64,000 nucleotides of DNA from Streptococcus porcinus (GCF_900475415.1 NZ_LS483388.1:1908001-1972000), one strand, 5' to 3'. Numbered from the stretch's first letter, positions 44,583-53,471 are shown. Notes: generated from the sequence alone by a model not told the origin. Translations and numbers: made by a program.

Positions 44583-46577
44583 CTAATTTTTCCGAGCAAT
44601 TATTAAGGCTTCACTGCGCCTAATAGGACGCGGTAAAACACCTTCAATATCCACATCATAAGCATCTTGATTGGTTACGATAACAGGTGTTTCAGTTGGA
44701 TATCCCGCTTCCTTAATAACATCCATATCAAAGGAGATCAATTTATCTCCAACTTTAACATGATCACCTTGACTAACATGAGTTGTAAAACCTTTTCCTT
44801 CAAGATTTACAGTATCCATACCAATATGCATCAAGATTTCAACCCCTTCAACCGAGAGCAAACCAATAGCATGTTTGGTTGGGAATAATACCGAAACTTG
44901 AGCATCAATTGGAGATACCAGTTCACCTTCAGTGGGCTGAATAAGCACCCCTTGACCCATGACTCCTTGCGCAAATACTGGATCAACAGCTTCACTTAAG
45001 GGTTTTACCTCGCCAGTAAGCGGGCTTGCAAGTGTAACGGTAACACCTGATTCTGCTACTGCTGAATGTGCAACTGTTTGTGCTATCGCAGCTGAACCAA
45101 CAAGTGATTCATCCGCTAAACGCTCGGCAATAACTTCATCCTCGGTTTTGGTCATAATATTTGATTTACGGAAGAAGACCGTCAATACCATTGGTAGTGC
45201 AATTGCTACAGCCATACAGATAAAGAATTGTCCCATATATTTCACATTGATTGCCATAAATCCTGGTAATCCACCAACTCCAATTGAGTTAGCCTGAACA
45301 TTCATTGTTGTACACAGCAGACCCGCAGCACTTGAACCAATCATACCAGCTACAAAGGGATAGATATATTTAAGGTTAACCCCAAATAAAGCTGGCTCAG
45401 TAACACCAAGATAGGCTGAAATAGCAGCTGGAAGGGATATTTCTGCTTCACGTTCATTTTTACGGTTCATCAAGTAGTAGGCAAAGACAGCTGAACCTTG
45501 AGCAATATTTGAAAGAGCAATCATCGGCCATAATCCAGTCGTACGAGTTGCAGTGTCTGCAATCAACTGAGTGTCAATGGCATTTGACATATGGTGTAAA
45601 CCAGTGATAACAAGTGGCGCGTACAAAGCACCAAAAATAGCACCAAACAACCATTTAACAGGACCAGTTAAGCCAGCTAGTACAACGAAGGAGATTCCTT
45701 TACCAATCGTCCATCCTAAAGGACCTAAGACAGTGTGAGCTAAAATAATAGCTGGCACCAATGAAAGGAAGGGAACGAAAATCATGGAAACAACTTCCGG
45801 AATACGTTTACGCCAGAAGATTTCCAAATAGGCAAGTGATAACCCAGCTAAGAGGGCTGGGATAACCTGTGCTTGGTAACCAATTTTGTTAATCGTAAAG
45901 AAACCAAAGTCCCAAGCCCAATTTTTAGCAATTTCTGAAGCCGGCGTGGTAGCTACTGCATAAGCATTAAGCAATTGCGGTGACACTAAACAGATACCTA
46001 AAACAATACCAAGGATTTGTGTAGTCCCCATTTTACGGCTAACAGACCACGTAATACCTACTGGCAAGAAATGGAAAATTGCTTCTCCTGGTAACCATAA
46101 GAAACCATCAACCCCAGCCCAGAATTTAGAAACTTCTACAACTGTTTTTCCGTCAAGAAATCCCCACGGAACACTATCAATTAAGTTCCGGAAACCTAAA
46201 ATAAGACCACCAACGATAATAGCTGGAATGATTGGTGTAAAGATTTCAGCTAACATTGTCATCACACGTTGAAAAACATTTTGGTTACTTTTGGCAGCTG
46301 ATTTTGCTACTTCTTTTGAAACACCTTCTACACCTGAAACAGCAGTAAAATCATTGTAAAAAATTGGAACATCATTACCAATAATAACTTGGAATTGCCC
46401 AGCATTAGTAAATGTTCCTTTAACTGCTGAAATTTTTTCGATTTCTTTAATATTAGCCTTACTGTTATCATTCAAAACAAAACGCATACGTGTTGCGCAG
46501 TGTGTAACTGCTTTGATGTTTTCCTTACCACCAATAGCAGAAAGGAGCGTCTTAGCTTCATTTTCAAATTTTCCCAT
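44583..46577 (-). CDS. treP: PTS trehalose transporter EIIBCA
   Basis: This 664-aa membrane protein imports trehalose as trehalose 6-phosphate. It has an N-terminal EIIB domain (Cys in VTHCATRMRF, near residue 27), an EIIC domain of about ten membrane segments (about 105-470) with LGVTEPALFG, and a C-terminal EIIA domain of the glucose type (His in EILMHIGMDTVNLEG). It is the first gene of treP-treC and is divergent from treR. Confidence 0.94.
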   Translation of the reverse strand: MGKFENEAKTLLSAIGGKENIKAVTHCATRMRFVLNDNSKANIKEIEKISAVKGTFTNAGQFQVIIGNDVPIFYNDFTAVSGVEGVSKEVAKSAAKSNQNVFQRVMTMLAEIFTPIIPAIIVGGLILGFRNLIDSVPWGFLDGKTVVEVSKFWAGVDGFLWLPGEAIFHFLPVGITWSVSRKMGTTQILGIVLGICLVSPQLLNAYAVATTPASEIAKNWAWDFGFFTINKIGYQAQVIPALLAGLSLAYLEIFWRKRIPEVVSMIFVPFLSLVPAIILAHTVLGPLGWTIGKGISFVVLAGLTGPVKWLFGAIFGALYAPLVITGLHHMSNAIDTQLIADTATRTTGLWPMIALSNIAQGSAVFAYYLMNRKNEREAEISLPAAISAYLGVTEPALFGVNLKYIYPFVAGMIGSSAAGLLCTTMNVQANSIGVGGLPGFMAINVKYMGQFFICMAVAIALPMVLTVFFRKSNIMTKTEDEVIAERLADESLVGSAAIAQTVAHSAVAESGVTVTLASPLTGEVKPLSEAVDPVFAQGVMGQGVLIQPTEGELVSPIDAQVSVLFPTKHAIGLLSVEGVEILMHIGMDTVNLEGKGFTTHVSQGDHVKVGDKLISFDMDVIKEAGYPTETPVIVTNQDAYDVDIEGVLPRPIRRSEALIIARKN

Positions 46578-46678
46578 TTGATTTCCCCTAGGTCTATTTC
46601 CCTTGATTTCCTCTATTTCAAAAAAACCAATAATTAATTTTTATAAATTCTTCAAAAGAATTTAATCTACGTTTCAAT

Positions 46679-46692
46679 TGTAATCGATTCCA
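46679..46692 (+). promoter_or_regulatory. cre site in the treP-treR intergenic region
   Basis: TGTAATCGATTCCA matches the cre consensus at 13 of 14 positions. It lies about 100 bp upstream of treP, so CcpA control of trehalose use is likely. Confidence 0.65.
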
Positions 46693-46695
46693 TAT

Positions 46696-46760
46696 TTGTA
46701 TGCAACTTGTTTGATGAAAAAGTTAGCTAAAATATCAAAATTATGGTATCTTGTATGTTG
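46696..46760 (+). promoter_or_regulatory. possible TreR operators
   Basis: Two related sequences, TTGTATGCAA (46696-46705) and TTGTATGTTG (46751-46760), are 55 bp apart. They resemble the TTGTATATACAA type of TreR operator known from Bacillus. The match is modest. Confidence 0.35.
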
Positions 46761-46793
46761 AAAAATAGACAAGTTAGAAAGTCCCCCTTTATT

Positions 46794-47507
46794 ATGAAGA
46801 AGTATCAATATATATTTAAAGATTTAGAATCAAAAATATCCAAGGGCGTTTATGCTATCGATGATTTTTTACCGCCTGAAAACGAATTAAGTAGAAAGTA
46901 TAAGGCCAGCCGAGATACCGTTCGCAAAGCCCTCGCTCTCTTAGCTAAAGATGGTTTAGTTAAGAAGCAACAAGGTCGAGGGACTCAAGTTATTAAACAC
47001 CATCAAATCCTTTTTCCTATTTCAGAATTAACAAGCTACCAAGAATTAGTTGCCTATTTTAATATGGACTCTAAAACTAATGTTATTGCTATTGACAAGC
47101 TAATTGTGGATGAGGATCTGTCAAAACTAACAGGTTTCCCTCCCCGTGCCATTCTTTGGCGAATCACCCGCCAAAGAGTAGTTGACGGTATTGCCTCTGT
47201 CCTAGATATTGATTACCTCAGCAAGGATATTGTACCAACTATCAGCCGTGAAGTTGCTGAAAAGTCTCTTTACCAATACTTAGAGAAAGACTTAAAGTTA
47301 GCTATTGATTTTGCCTTAAAAGAAGTTACCATCGATCAAGTCAATGACAAAGATAAAATTTTACTCGATTTAGGATCAGACCGCCACCTTGTTTCTGTTA
47401 AATCAAAAGTTTACCTCTCATCTAATGAGCAATTCCAATTTACGGAGAGCCGTCATAAGCTAGAAAAATTTAAATTTGTTGATTTTGCAAGACGCAAACC
47501 AAAATAA
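46794..47507 (+). CDS. treR: GntR-family trehalose operon repressor
   Basis: This repressor, relieved by trehalose 6-phosphate in related bacteria, has a GntR winged helix (LSRKYKASRDTVRKALALLA, around residues 34-53) and a C-terminal UTRA effector domain. I place the start at MKKYQYIFKDLESKIS (46794, 237 aa), where homologues begin. The open frame continues upstream (ATG at 46755, and the 46743 codon), and no strong ribosome binding site settles it. It is divergent from treP-treC. Confidence 0.9.
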   Translation: MKKYQYIFKDLESKISKGVYAIDDFLPPENELSRKYKASRDTVRKALALLAKDGLVKKQQGRGTQVIKHHQILFPISELTSYQELVAYFNMDSKTNVIAIDKLIVDEDLSKLTGFPPRAILWRITRQRVVDGIASVLDIDYLSKDIVPTISREVAEKSLYQYLEKDLKLAIDFALKEVTIDQVNDKDKILLDLGSDRHLVSVKSKVYLSSNEQFQFTESRHKLEKFKFVDFARRKPK

Positions 47508-47553
47508 AAAAAACTGTATAAGACCAAGCTAACTGACAAATCAGATCTTGGTC

Positions 47554-47946
47554 TCATACTCCCTATATATTAATCACTTAGTTAGAAAAGCCACCTTTTA
47601 TGTTGATATAATTGGTTTTTCTCTTTTTAAATAGGTGACAGATGAGTCCCAATTAAAAGTTTTTGGTATGACTGATAAAATGACTATCCCAACAGCATCG
47701 TGGATTACACTAGGAGATTATCATCATCACTTAGCTTTCAACCACTGGAGAGGGAGCCTAGATTCAAAAAAGTCTACCAGTCCTGAGTTGAACTTCTTAA
47801 CAATTACGTTTGAAGACCAGCTCACCTTTGAAGACAGCTATCAAAAAGCTCAACTCCAAGGTATGAAAGTATCCTCGAAAACCAAGAACTCATTTACTCC
47901 CATTGATCCCTACGCTAACATTAGCAAAGTAACGCTTAAAGTATAA
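47554..47946 (+). pseudogene. decayed VOC (CatE-like glyoxalase/dioxygenase) gene
   Basis: The open frame from a GTG at 47635 encodes 103 aa containing WITLGDYHHHLAFNHWRG, a signature of CatE-type two-domain VOC proteins, which are usually about 280 aa. Reading the same frame upstream gives SLYINHLVRKATFYVDIIGF then SLFK, a recognisable start of a VOC domain, followed by a TAG stop at 47632-47634. So the gene has an internal stop and has lost most of domain 1 between the two segments. No good start codon or ribosome binding site is visible. It is probably non-functional, although translation of the C-terminal piece from GTG is possible. Confidence 0.72.
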
Positions 47947-47961
47947 ACTTTTGACCTTACC

Positions 47962-47991
47962 TTGACAGAAAGGCTTTTTCTTTACTACAAT
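47962..47991 (+). promoter_or_regulatory. yaaA promoter directing a leaderless transcript
   Basis: TTGACA (47962-47967) and TACAAT (47986-47991) are 18 bp apart. The yaaA ATG starts at 47998, seven bases after the -10, exactly where transcription should begin. No ribosome binding site is present. Confidence 0.7.
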
Positions 47992-47997
47992 AATTAT

Positions 47998-48729
47998 ATG
48001 TTAACTTTTCTAATCCCAACAGCCAAAGAAATGAAAATTCCCAAGCAGAGTTTTCCCCCTAATATTCCTGAAAATAGCCAAGCCATCATAGATCAATTAG
48101 CTTCCTTATCATTCAAAGAACTGGCTGCGGCTTATAAATTAAAGGAGACAGCAACCCAAAAAGAGTTTGATAGAATTCAGTCTATCAAAAAAGGACAAGC
48201 TCCAACTTATCCTGCTTATCAGCTCTTTAATGGCCTCATGTATCGTCATCTTGACCGAGAACATCTATCCCAACAAGAGAAAAACTATCTCCTTACGCAT
48301 ACTTTTATTACATCATCTCTATATGGTGTTATCCCAATGGACTTTCCCATCGCCGAACATCGCCTAGATTTTCAAACAAAACTTAAAATCAATGGAAAAT
48401 CCTTAAAGCATTATTGGCGTAATGATTATGACCATTTTTTGAGCGATAAGAAAATAGTTATTTCCCTTTTATCTAGTGAATTTGAAGAAGTTTTCAGTAA
48501 AGATAAAAATAACTTGTGGATAAGTCTCTTGTTTTTAGAAGAAAAAGCTGGTAACCTAAAAAGCCATTCAACCATCTCTAAAAAAGGTCGGGGAGACTTT
48601 CTTAAAGCCTGTGCTCAGAACAATTGTCAAGACATTAAAGACCTCAAAAACCTTGCTTTTAAAGGTTTTATCTATAGTGAAGATCAATCAAATTGCCATA
48701 AACTTGTATACATCAAAAAAGAGGCTTAG
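47998..48729 (+). CDS. yaaA: peroxide stress protein YaaA (DUF328)
   Basis: This 243-aa cytoplasmic protein belongs to the YaaA family, which in E. coli limits free iron during peroxide stress. It starts MLTFLIPTAKEMKIPKQSFP at 47998, the conserved N-terminus of the family; the longer frame from a TTG at 47962 is the promoter -35 itself. Conserved segments include YPAYQLFNGLMYR and TSSLYGVIPMDFPIAEHRLD. A terminator follows. The mRNA appears leaderless. Confidence 0.9.
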   Translation: MLTFLIPTAKEMKIPKQSFPPNIPENSQAIIDQLASLSFKELAAAYKLKETATQKEFDRIQSIKKGQAPTYPAYQLFNGLMYRHLDREHLSQQEKNYLLTHTFITSSLYGVIPMDFPIAEHRLDFQTKLKINGKSLKHYWRNDYDHFLSDKKIVISLLSSEFEEVFSKDKNNLWISLLFLEEKAGNLKSHSTISKKGRGDFLKACAQNNCQDIKDLKNLAFKGFIYSEDQSNCHKLVYIKKEA

Positions 48730-48740
48730 GCCTCTTTTTT
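48715..48740 (+). terminator. yaaA terminator
   Basis: AAAAAAGAGGC and GCCTCTTTTTT pair around a 4-nt loop and overlap the yaaA stop codon. Confidence 0.9.
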
Positions 48741-48851
48741 GATGTTTATCCCCATGCCTAGAACTTATTCACAAGTTGTGGATAAGTGTGAGGATAAATC
48801 CTACTTATTCAGACTTAAAGCTGTTTTCAATTATCTTAAAAATTGCTCTTC

Positions 48852-49466
48852 TTAGATAAGTTTATCTCGACTGACCTGCTCGAAGGTTTGGGCACCATCA
48901 TTTAGTTTTGACCAAATCACCACACAATTACGTTTCAAAGACTCTTGGACATCAATGATTCTTTGATTTGAAGACCCTCGAAACTGCAACATGAGATTCT
49001 TTTTAGTGATGTCAAACCGACCATCCACCAAAATATCAATTAAGGACAGTAGCTCTAACTTATCGGGTGTTTCTTCCATCATTTCTTCCCAAGTATAACC
49101 AGTCCATGACCAAATATCTTTTTCGGGCAGTTCTTTTCGAATCCGTTTAACGAGTGGCAACAGTATGCCAGTGTTTAAAAAGGGTTCCCCACCTAAAAGT
49201 GTCAAACCTTGTACATAGGGTTGAGCTAAATCAGTCATAATTTGCTCTTCTAGCTCCTTGGTATATGGCATTCCAGCATTAAATGACCAAGTTGCAGCAT
49301 TATAACAGCCTTTACAGTGAAACATACAGCCTGATACATAGAGAGAATTACGCACGCCCTCCCCATCAACAAAATTGAATGCTTTATAGTCGATAATGCG
49401 CCCCTTACTGAGTTCGTGTGATTGCCACTCTTTTGGTTTTGGATTATTCCAGCACTTTTCTGACAT
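48852..49466 (-). CDS. nrdG: anaerobic ribonucleotide reductase activase NrdG
   Basis: This radical-SAM enzyme generates the glycyl radical on NrdD. The 204-aa protein has the CMFHCKGC motif (CxxxCxxC, about residues 47-54) for the 4Fe-4S cluster and LTLLGGEPFLN (about 92-102) for SAM binding. It is the last gene of the nrdD cluster on the minus strand, 6 bp after the acetyltransferase gene. Confidence 0.95.
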   Translation of the reverse strand: MSEKCWNNPKPKEWQSHELSKGRIIDYKAFNFVDGEGVRNSLYVSGCMFHCKGCYNAATWSFNAGMPYTKELEEQIMTDLAQPYVQGLTLLGGEPFLNTGILLPLVKRIRKELPEKDIWSWTGYTWEEMMEETPDKLELLSLIDILVDGRFDITKKNLMLQFRGSSNQRIIDVQESLKRNCVVIWSKLNDGAQTFEQVSRDKLI

Positions 49467-49472
49467 CTGCTT

Positions 49473-49976
49473 TTACCTCTGTTTTATCCAATAACGTTCT
49501 GTCTCCCCCTGAACATCTTCTAAAAGACCACCATTTGCTAAAATTACCGACCTACTAGCGCTATTATTAACCTTGCAAGTAACAAGGATAGCGTCTATAT
49601 TCTTCTCATGTGCAATGGTAATGGCTTTACGCAACATCTCCTTAGCAAAACCTTTGTTTCTCTGACTAGGTCGAACAGAATAGCCAATATGTCCTCCTGA
49701 GGCTCGCAAAGCATCTGTCAATCTTAGTCGTAAACTCAAAAAACCAATAGCTTCCTTTGTTACTTGGTCAAAGGCTACAAATTGGATGGATGGGGCAAAG
49801 TGACTTGGAATCCCAATTCCTTGCTCAATTCTTTCATTATTTTCGAGCCAATTATCATAGTTAAACTCTTGAGGGTTCCAAAAACCCCCATCATGCGGTG
49901 AGTCGAAATCATCGAATTCTCGCATCATCTCTACTATCGTTTCCTTATCTTCATAAGTTGGACGTCGTAATTCCAT
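49473..49976 (-). CDS. GNAT-family N-acetyltransferase
   Basis: This 167-aa acetyltransferase uses acetyl-CoA on an unknown substrate. The start MELRRPTYEDKETIVEMMRE at 49976 has an AGGAGG site; the 27-codon longer frame overlaps the upstream gene. The CoA-binding motif is in YSVRPSQRNKGFAKEMLRKA (about 104-123), and NSASRSVILANGG follows near the C-terminus. A GNAT gene between nrdD and nrdG is also found in the pneumococcal cluster as I recall, so the association is conserved. Confidence 0.85.
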   Translation of the reverse strand: MELRRPTYEDKETIVEMMREFDDFDSPHDGGFWNPQEFNYDNWLENNERIEQGIGIPSHFAPSIQFVAFDQVTKEAIGFLSLRLRLTDALRASGGHIGYSVRPSQRNKGFAKEMLRKAITIAHEKNIDAILVTCKVNNSASRSVILANGGLLEDVQGETERYWIKQR

Positions 49977-49987
49977 CAAACTTCCTC

Positions 49988-50920
49988 CTAATATGGCAGG
50001 TTTAGGTCTAAAATGCCACTTGTCTCCTCTGAACTTACAATTTGCTGGCAAATCCAATGGCTCATCAAAGTCAGTTCATTGTTGACAGGGTTGACACCGT
50101 TTTTAATTGCATCTATGAAAGCAGTAATAATAGACTCGAACCCACGCTTGTATAAGGTAGTATCCCAAGCTGAAAAACTAATTTTTTCCTGATGATTTCC
50201 CTTAAAAACGGTTAACTGATCTAGGTTTTCAAGATGCATTGTCTTCTCAGGCCCCTGAACTTCCATCACTTCTCGACGACAACCAGACTGAAGATTCATC
50301 GTAGCTATAATTACTGTATTTTCAGTCTCTAGATTTACAGTTACTTGACAAACTTTTTCTCCCACTAGCTGATAAGAAAAATAGCCAGTCGTAGGCTTTT
50401 CTTCTGTTAAAAACAACGCTGTATCAAGTGGGTGGATAAAAAAATCAAACACCTTAAAAATGAAGTCTCCAGGTTTGTTACTATCATTTTTTTCAACCAA
50501 AACTTTACGCTTACTTGACAGAGTTGACAGTTCCTTTACACCGGGAGCGAAACGCCGATTAAATCCTGCCATTAGAAAGGTTCGGTTAGCCTCTGCCAGT
50601 GCATAAAGCTCTGCCACTTCCTGATATGATTCAGATAAGGGCTTATCCATATAGACAGGGATCCCTTTTTCTAAGAATAATGTTGCCATTTGGAAATGTA
50701 CTTTTGTCGCAGCATGAATAAAAACACCGTCTAGATCTACACTAGCTAAGTCTTTATAGTCGTTGTAAACTACTGAATGGGGAAATAGTGCATCTACGTC
50801 TCTTAAAATAGCCTGCTGTCGTGTTGATATGTGCCACTCAATACCGCCTAGCTGACGCATATAAGGAAGATATGCTTTCTGAGCAATTTTCCCTAAACCA
50901 ATAATGCCAAGTTTTAACAT
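49988..50920 (-). CDS. Gfo/Idh/MocA-family oxidoreductase
   Basis: This 310-aa NAD(P)-dependent oxidoreductase has an N-terminal Rossmann motif (GIIGLGKIAQKA, residues 5-16) and the family signature in MDKPLSESYQE (about 93-103), with the Lys-Pro that packs on the cofactor. The C-terminal beta domain includes KVFDFFIHPLDTALF with a possible catalytic His. It lies inside the nrdD-nrdG cluster, 11 bp upstream of the acetyltransferase gene. The substrate is unknown, and I do not recall it in the pneumococcal cluster. Confidence 0.85.
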   Translation of the reverse strand: MLKLGIIGLGKIAQKAYLPYMRQLGGIEWHISTRQQAILRDVDALFPHSVVYNDYKDLASVDLDGVFIHAATKVHFQMATLFLEKGIPVYMDKPLSESYQEVAELYALAEANRTFLMAGFNRRFAPGVKELSTLSSKRKVLVEKNDSNKPGDFIFKVFDFFIHPLDTALFLTEEKPTTGYFSYQLVGEKVCQVTVNLETENTVIIATMNLQSGCRREVMEVQGPEKTMHLENLDQLTVFKGNHQEKISFSAWDTTLYKRGFESIITAFIDAIKNGVNPVNNELTLMSHWICQQIVSSEETSGILDLNLPY

Positions 50921-50941
50921 TAATTCCTACTTTCTAGCCAC

Positions 50942-51091
50942 TTATTTCTGAGACTTCTTTTTTACTTTCTCTAAAAATTGAGCTTTTAAATCTTTTGCCT
51001 TATCTTTTTTGTGCCCATTCTGTTGTGACTGTTTCTCGTGGAATCTTTCTACTTGCTGCATTCCTTTATAATCTAATTGATACTTTCCCAT
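50942..51091 (-). CDS. 49-aa basic protein conserved in the nrdD cluster
   Basis: A short gene begins MGKYQLDYKGMQQVERFHEK at 51091 and ends KVKKKSQK. It is very basic and helical, without membrane segments. In pneumococcus a small hypothetical protein follows nrdD directly in the same order (nrdD, small protein, acetyltransferase, nrdG) as I remember, which supports it as a real gene. Its role is unknown; RNA or nucleotide binding, or a partner of the reductase, are possibilities only. Confidence 0.75.
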   Translation of the reverse strand: MGKYQLDYKGMQQVERFHEKQSQQNGHKKDKAKDLKAQFLEKVKKKSQK

Positions 51092-51174
51092 TATCTACTC
51101 ACTTTCTTTGCTGATACTATTAGTTAAATAAAGGTTGCCTACCCTAAGCAACCTTTTAAGCATAACATTATTTT

Positions 51175-53370
51175 TTATACACCAGGATACTTAATAGTTG
51201 ATCCATTCATATGCTTCACCCGTGCTGATATTTCTTTATGACGGCCATTAACCATTGGACGAGCTTGAGGATTCCCTAAATAACCACAAGTACGTTTGAC
51301 AACGTCAACAGTTTTAGGGTCATTATTGCCACAATTAGGGCAAGCAAAGCCACGTTCAGTAGGCGTAAAGTCTCCTTCAAATTGACATTGATAACATTTA
51401 TCAATAGGGGTATTGGTCCCCAAATAACCAACACGATCATAAGCATAATCCCAAACAGCTTCTAAAGCCTTGGGATTTTGTTGCAATACTGGATACTCAC
51501 AGTAATGAATGAACCCCCCAGATGCTCCGGCTTCCGGATAGACCTTCTCAAAGTCTAACTTTTCAAAGGGTGTTGGATTTTTACGCACATCGTAGTGGAA
51601 TGAGTTCGTATAATATTCTTTATCTGTAATATTTTCAAGTATTCCAAATTTTTCAATATCCAAGCGACAAAAACGATCTGTCAAGCTTTCTGATGGCGTA
51701 GAATAAACAGAGAAATGGTAACCATAGCTATTTGACCACTCTTCGCAAGCTGATTTCATGACTTTGATGATAGCCACAGTAAAATCTTTTGCTTCTGGAT
51801 TACCTTCCCAATCTCCACCATAGAAAACAGATGCTACCTCATAAAGGCCAATATAGCCTAAGGATACCGTTGCGCGACGGTTTTTGAAAAGTTCGTCAAC
51901 ACTATCAGTCTTATTTAGACGTTTACCAAAAGCACCATATTGATAAAGGATTGGTGCATTTGCAGGTGTTGCTTCCTTAACTCGCTCTACACGATAAACC
52001 AATGCATCCCGACCAATAGTAAGCCTTTCTTTGAAAAGTTCCCAGAATTTTTCCATATCACCATTTGATTCTAGGGCAATCCGTGGTAAATTCAAAGTCA
52101 CAACACCCAAATTCATACGTCCAGATGTAACATCTTGTCCCTGCTCATCTTTCCATCCTTGAAGGAAGGAACGACATCCCATCGGTGCTTTAAATGATCC
52201 TGTTAAATCAATAATTTTATCATAGGATAGCATATCAGGATACATGCGTTTTGTAGCACATTCTAAAGCTAGTTGCTTGATATCGTAATTGGGGGAATCT
52301 TCTTCTAGATTTAAGCCACGTTTTAAGGTGAAAATTAGTTTTGGGAAAATCGCTGTTCGATGCTCACTCCCTAAACCTTTAATACGTATTTCTAGAATGG
52401 CTTTCTGAATTTCTCGCTCAAACCAAGATTCTCCTAAACCAAAACCTAATGATGTAAATGGTGTCTGACCATTAGAAGTGAAGAGGGTGTTAATTTCATA
52501 TTCCAAAGACTGCATAGCATCATAGATATCTTTTTTAGTTTTTTCAAACGCATATTCTTCACGCTTTTCCGCGATTACCCATTTTTCTGCATCAGCCATG
52601 TGTTTTTTGTAATTTAACTCAGCATATGGAGCTAAAAACTCATCAATACGATCTGCTGTACATCCTCCATACTGACTTGAAGCAACGTTGGCAATGATTT
52701 GAGAAATCTGAGCCGTTGCAGTTTGAATAGATTTTGGACTTTCCACTTCAGCATTGCCAATTTTGAATCCTTTAGCTAACATCCCTTGAAAATCAATTAA
52801 ACAGCAATTTGTCATGGGAGTGTAAGGACTGTAGTCCAAATCATGATAATGAATGTCTCCTTTTTGATGAGCGTTTGCAACATGTGGAGGTAACATTTTG
52901 AGACCAATAGACTTACCTACTATACCAGCTGTTAAATCTCTTTGCGTATTAAAAACATCACTATCTTTGTTGGCATTTTCATTAACCACCGATTGGTCTT
53001 TTTGTAACAGTTTATCGATGGTAAAATTAATATCAGTTGCTTGAGAACGAGCAAAATCACGTTGTGTTCGATAATTAATGTATTCTTTTGCGATAGCATA
53101 TTCATTTGCTGATAGTAATTCATGCTCCACAATATTTTGGATTTCATAAATTTTAACATTCTTAGGGAAACGATCTCTAATCTCAGCTACAACACGTTCT
53201 GAAATAGCCTCTAACTTTGCTTCAACCAAGGGAGACATTGGGGTTACTTCCATACTAGCCTTTAACAAAGCACTATAGATTTTAGTTGTGTCAAAAGGCA
53301 CTAAACGACCATCACGTTTTATCACTTTTATATCCGGTTGAACAACCACTGTTTCTTTTTCATGTGTCAT
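51175..53370 (-). CDS. nrdD: anaerobic ribonucleoside-triphosphate reductase
   Basis: This class III reductase makes dNTPs without oxygen using a glycyl radical. From MTHEKETVVVQPDIKV at 53370 (AGGAG site) it is 731 aa; the longer frame runs into the regulatory inverted repeat. An ATP-cone domain lies near the N-terminus (VIKRDGRLVPFDTTKI). The C-terminal part has the zinc site CYQCQ...CPNCG and the glycyl radical region RTCGYLGNPQARP. It is activated by NrdG at the end of the cluster. Confidence 0.96.
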   Translation of the reverse strand: MTHEKETVVVQPDIKVIKRDGRLVPFDTTKIYSALLKASMEVTPMSPLVEAKLEAISERVVAEIRDRFPKNVKIYEIQNIVEHELLSANEYAIAKEYINYRTQRDFARSQATDINFTIDKLLQKDQSVVNENANKDSDVFNTQRDLTAGIVGKSIGLKMLPPHVANAHQKGDIHYHDLDYSPYTPMTNCCLIDFQGMLAKGFKIGNAEVESPKSIQTATAQISQIIANVASSQYGGCTADRIDEFLAPYAELNYKKHMADAEKWVIAEKREEYAFEKTKKDIYDAMQSLEYEINTLFTSNGQTPFTSLGFGLGESWFEREIQKAILEIRIKGLGSEHRTAIFPKLIFTLKRGLNLEEDSPNYDIKQLALECATKRMYPDMLSYDKIIDLTGSFKAPMGCRSFLQGWKDEQGQDVTSGRMNLGVVTLNLPRIALESNGDMEKFWELFKERLTIGRDALVYRVERVKEATPANAPILYQYGAFGKRLNKTDSVDELFKNRRATVSLGYIGLYEVASVFYGGDWEGNPEAKDFTVAIIKVMKSACEEWSNSYGYHFSVYSTPSESLTDRFCRLDIEKFGILENITDKEYYTNSFHYDVRKNPTPFEKLDFEKVYPEAGASGGFIHYCEYPVLQQNPKALEAVWDYAYDRVGYLGTNTPIDKCYQCQFEGDFTPTERGFACPNCGNNDPKTVDVVKRTCGYLGNPQARPMVNGRHKEISARVKHMNGSTIKYPGV

Positions 53371-53417
53371 CTTGTCATTTCTCCTTACTTGGACTATTAT
53401 ATCACTCCATTCAAAAA

Positions 53418-53465
53418 AATCAATATGTTGTGTTAATAATTTTTTCATAACACAACATATTGATT
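53418..53465 (-). promoter_or_regulatory. NrdR box pair that also forms a terminator hairpin
   Basis: Two inverted copies of a 16-bp element, each with the core CAATATGTTG (9 of 10 to the NrdR core CWATATATWG), start 32 bp apart with a 16-bp linker, as is typical for NrdR boxes. The downstream copy overlaps a -35 (TTGATT) of a promoter with TATAAT between it and nrdD. Read as RNA the arms form a 19-bp stem with a T-run, terminating the upstream membrane-protein gene. Confidence 0.65.
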
Positions 53466-53471
53466 TTCATC

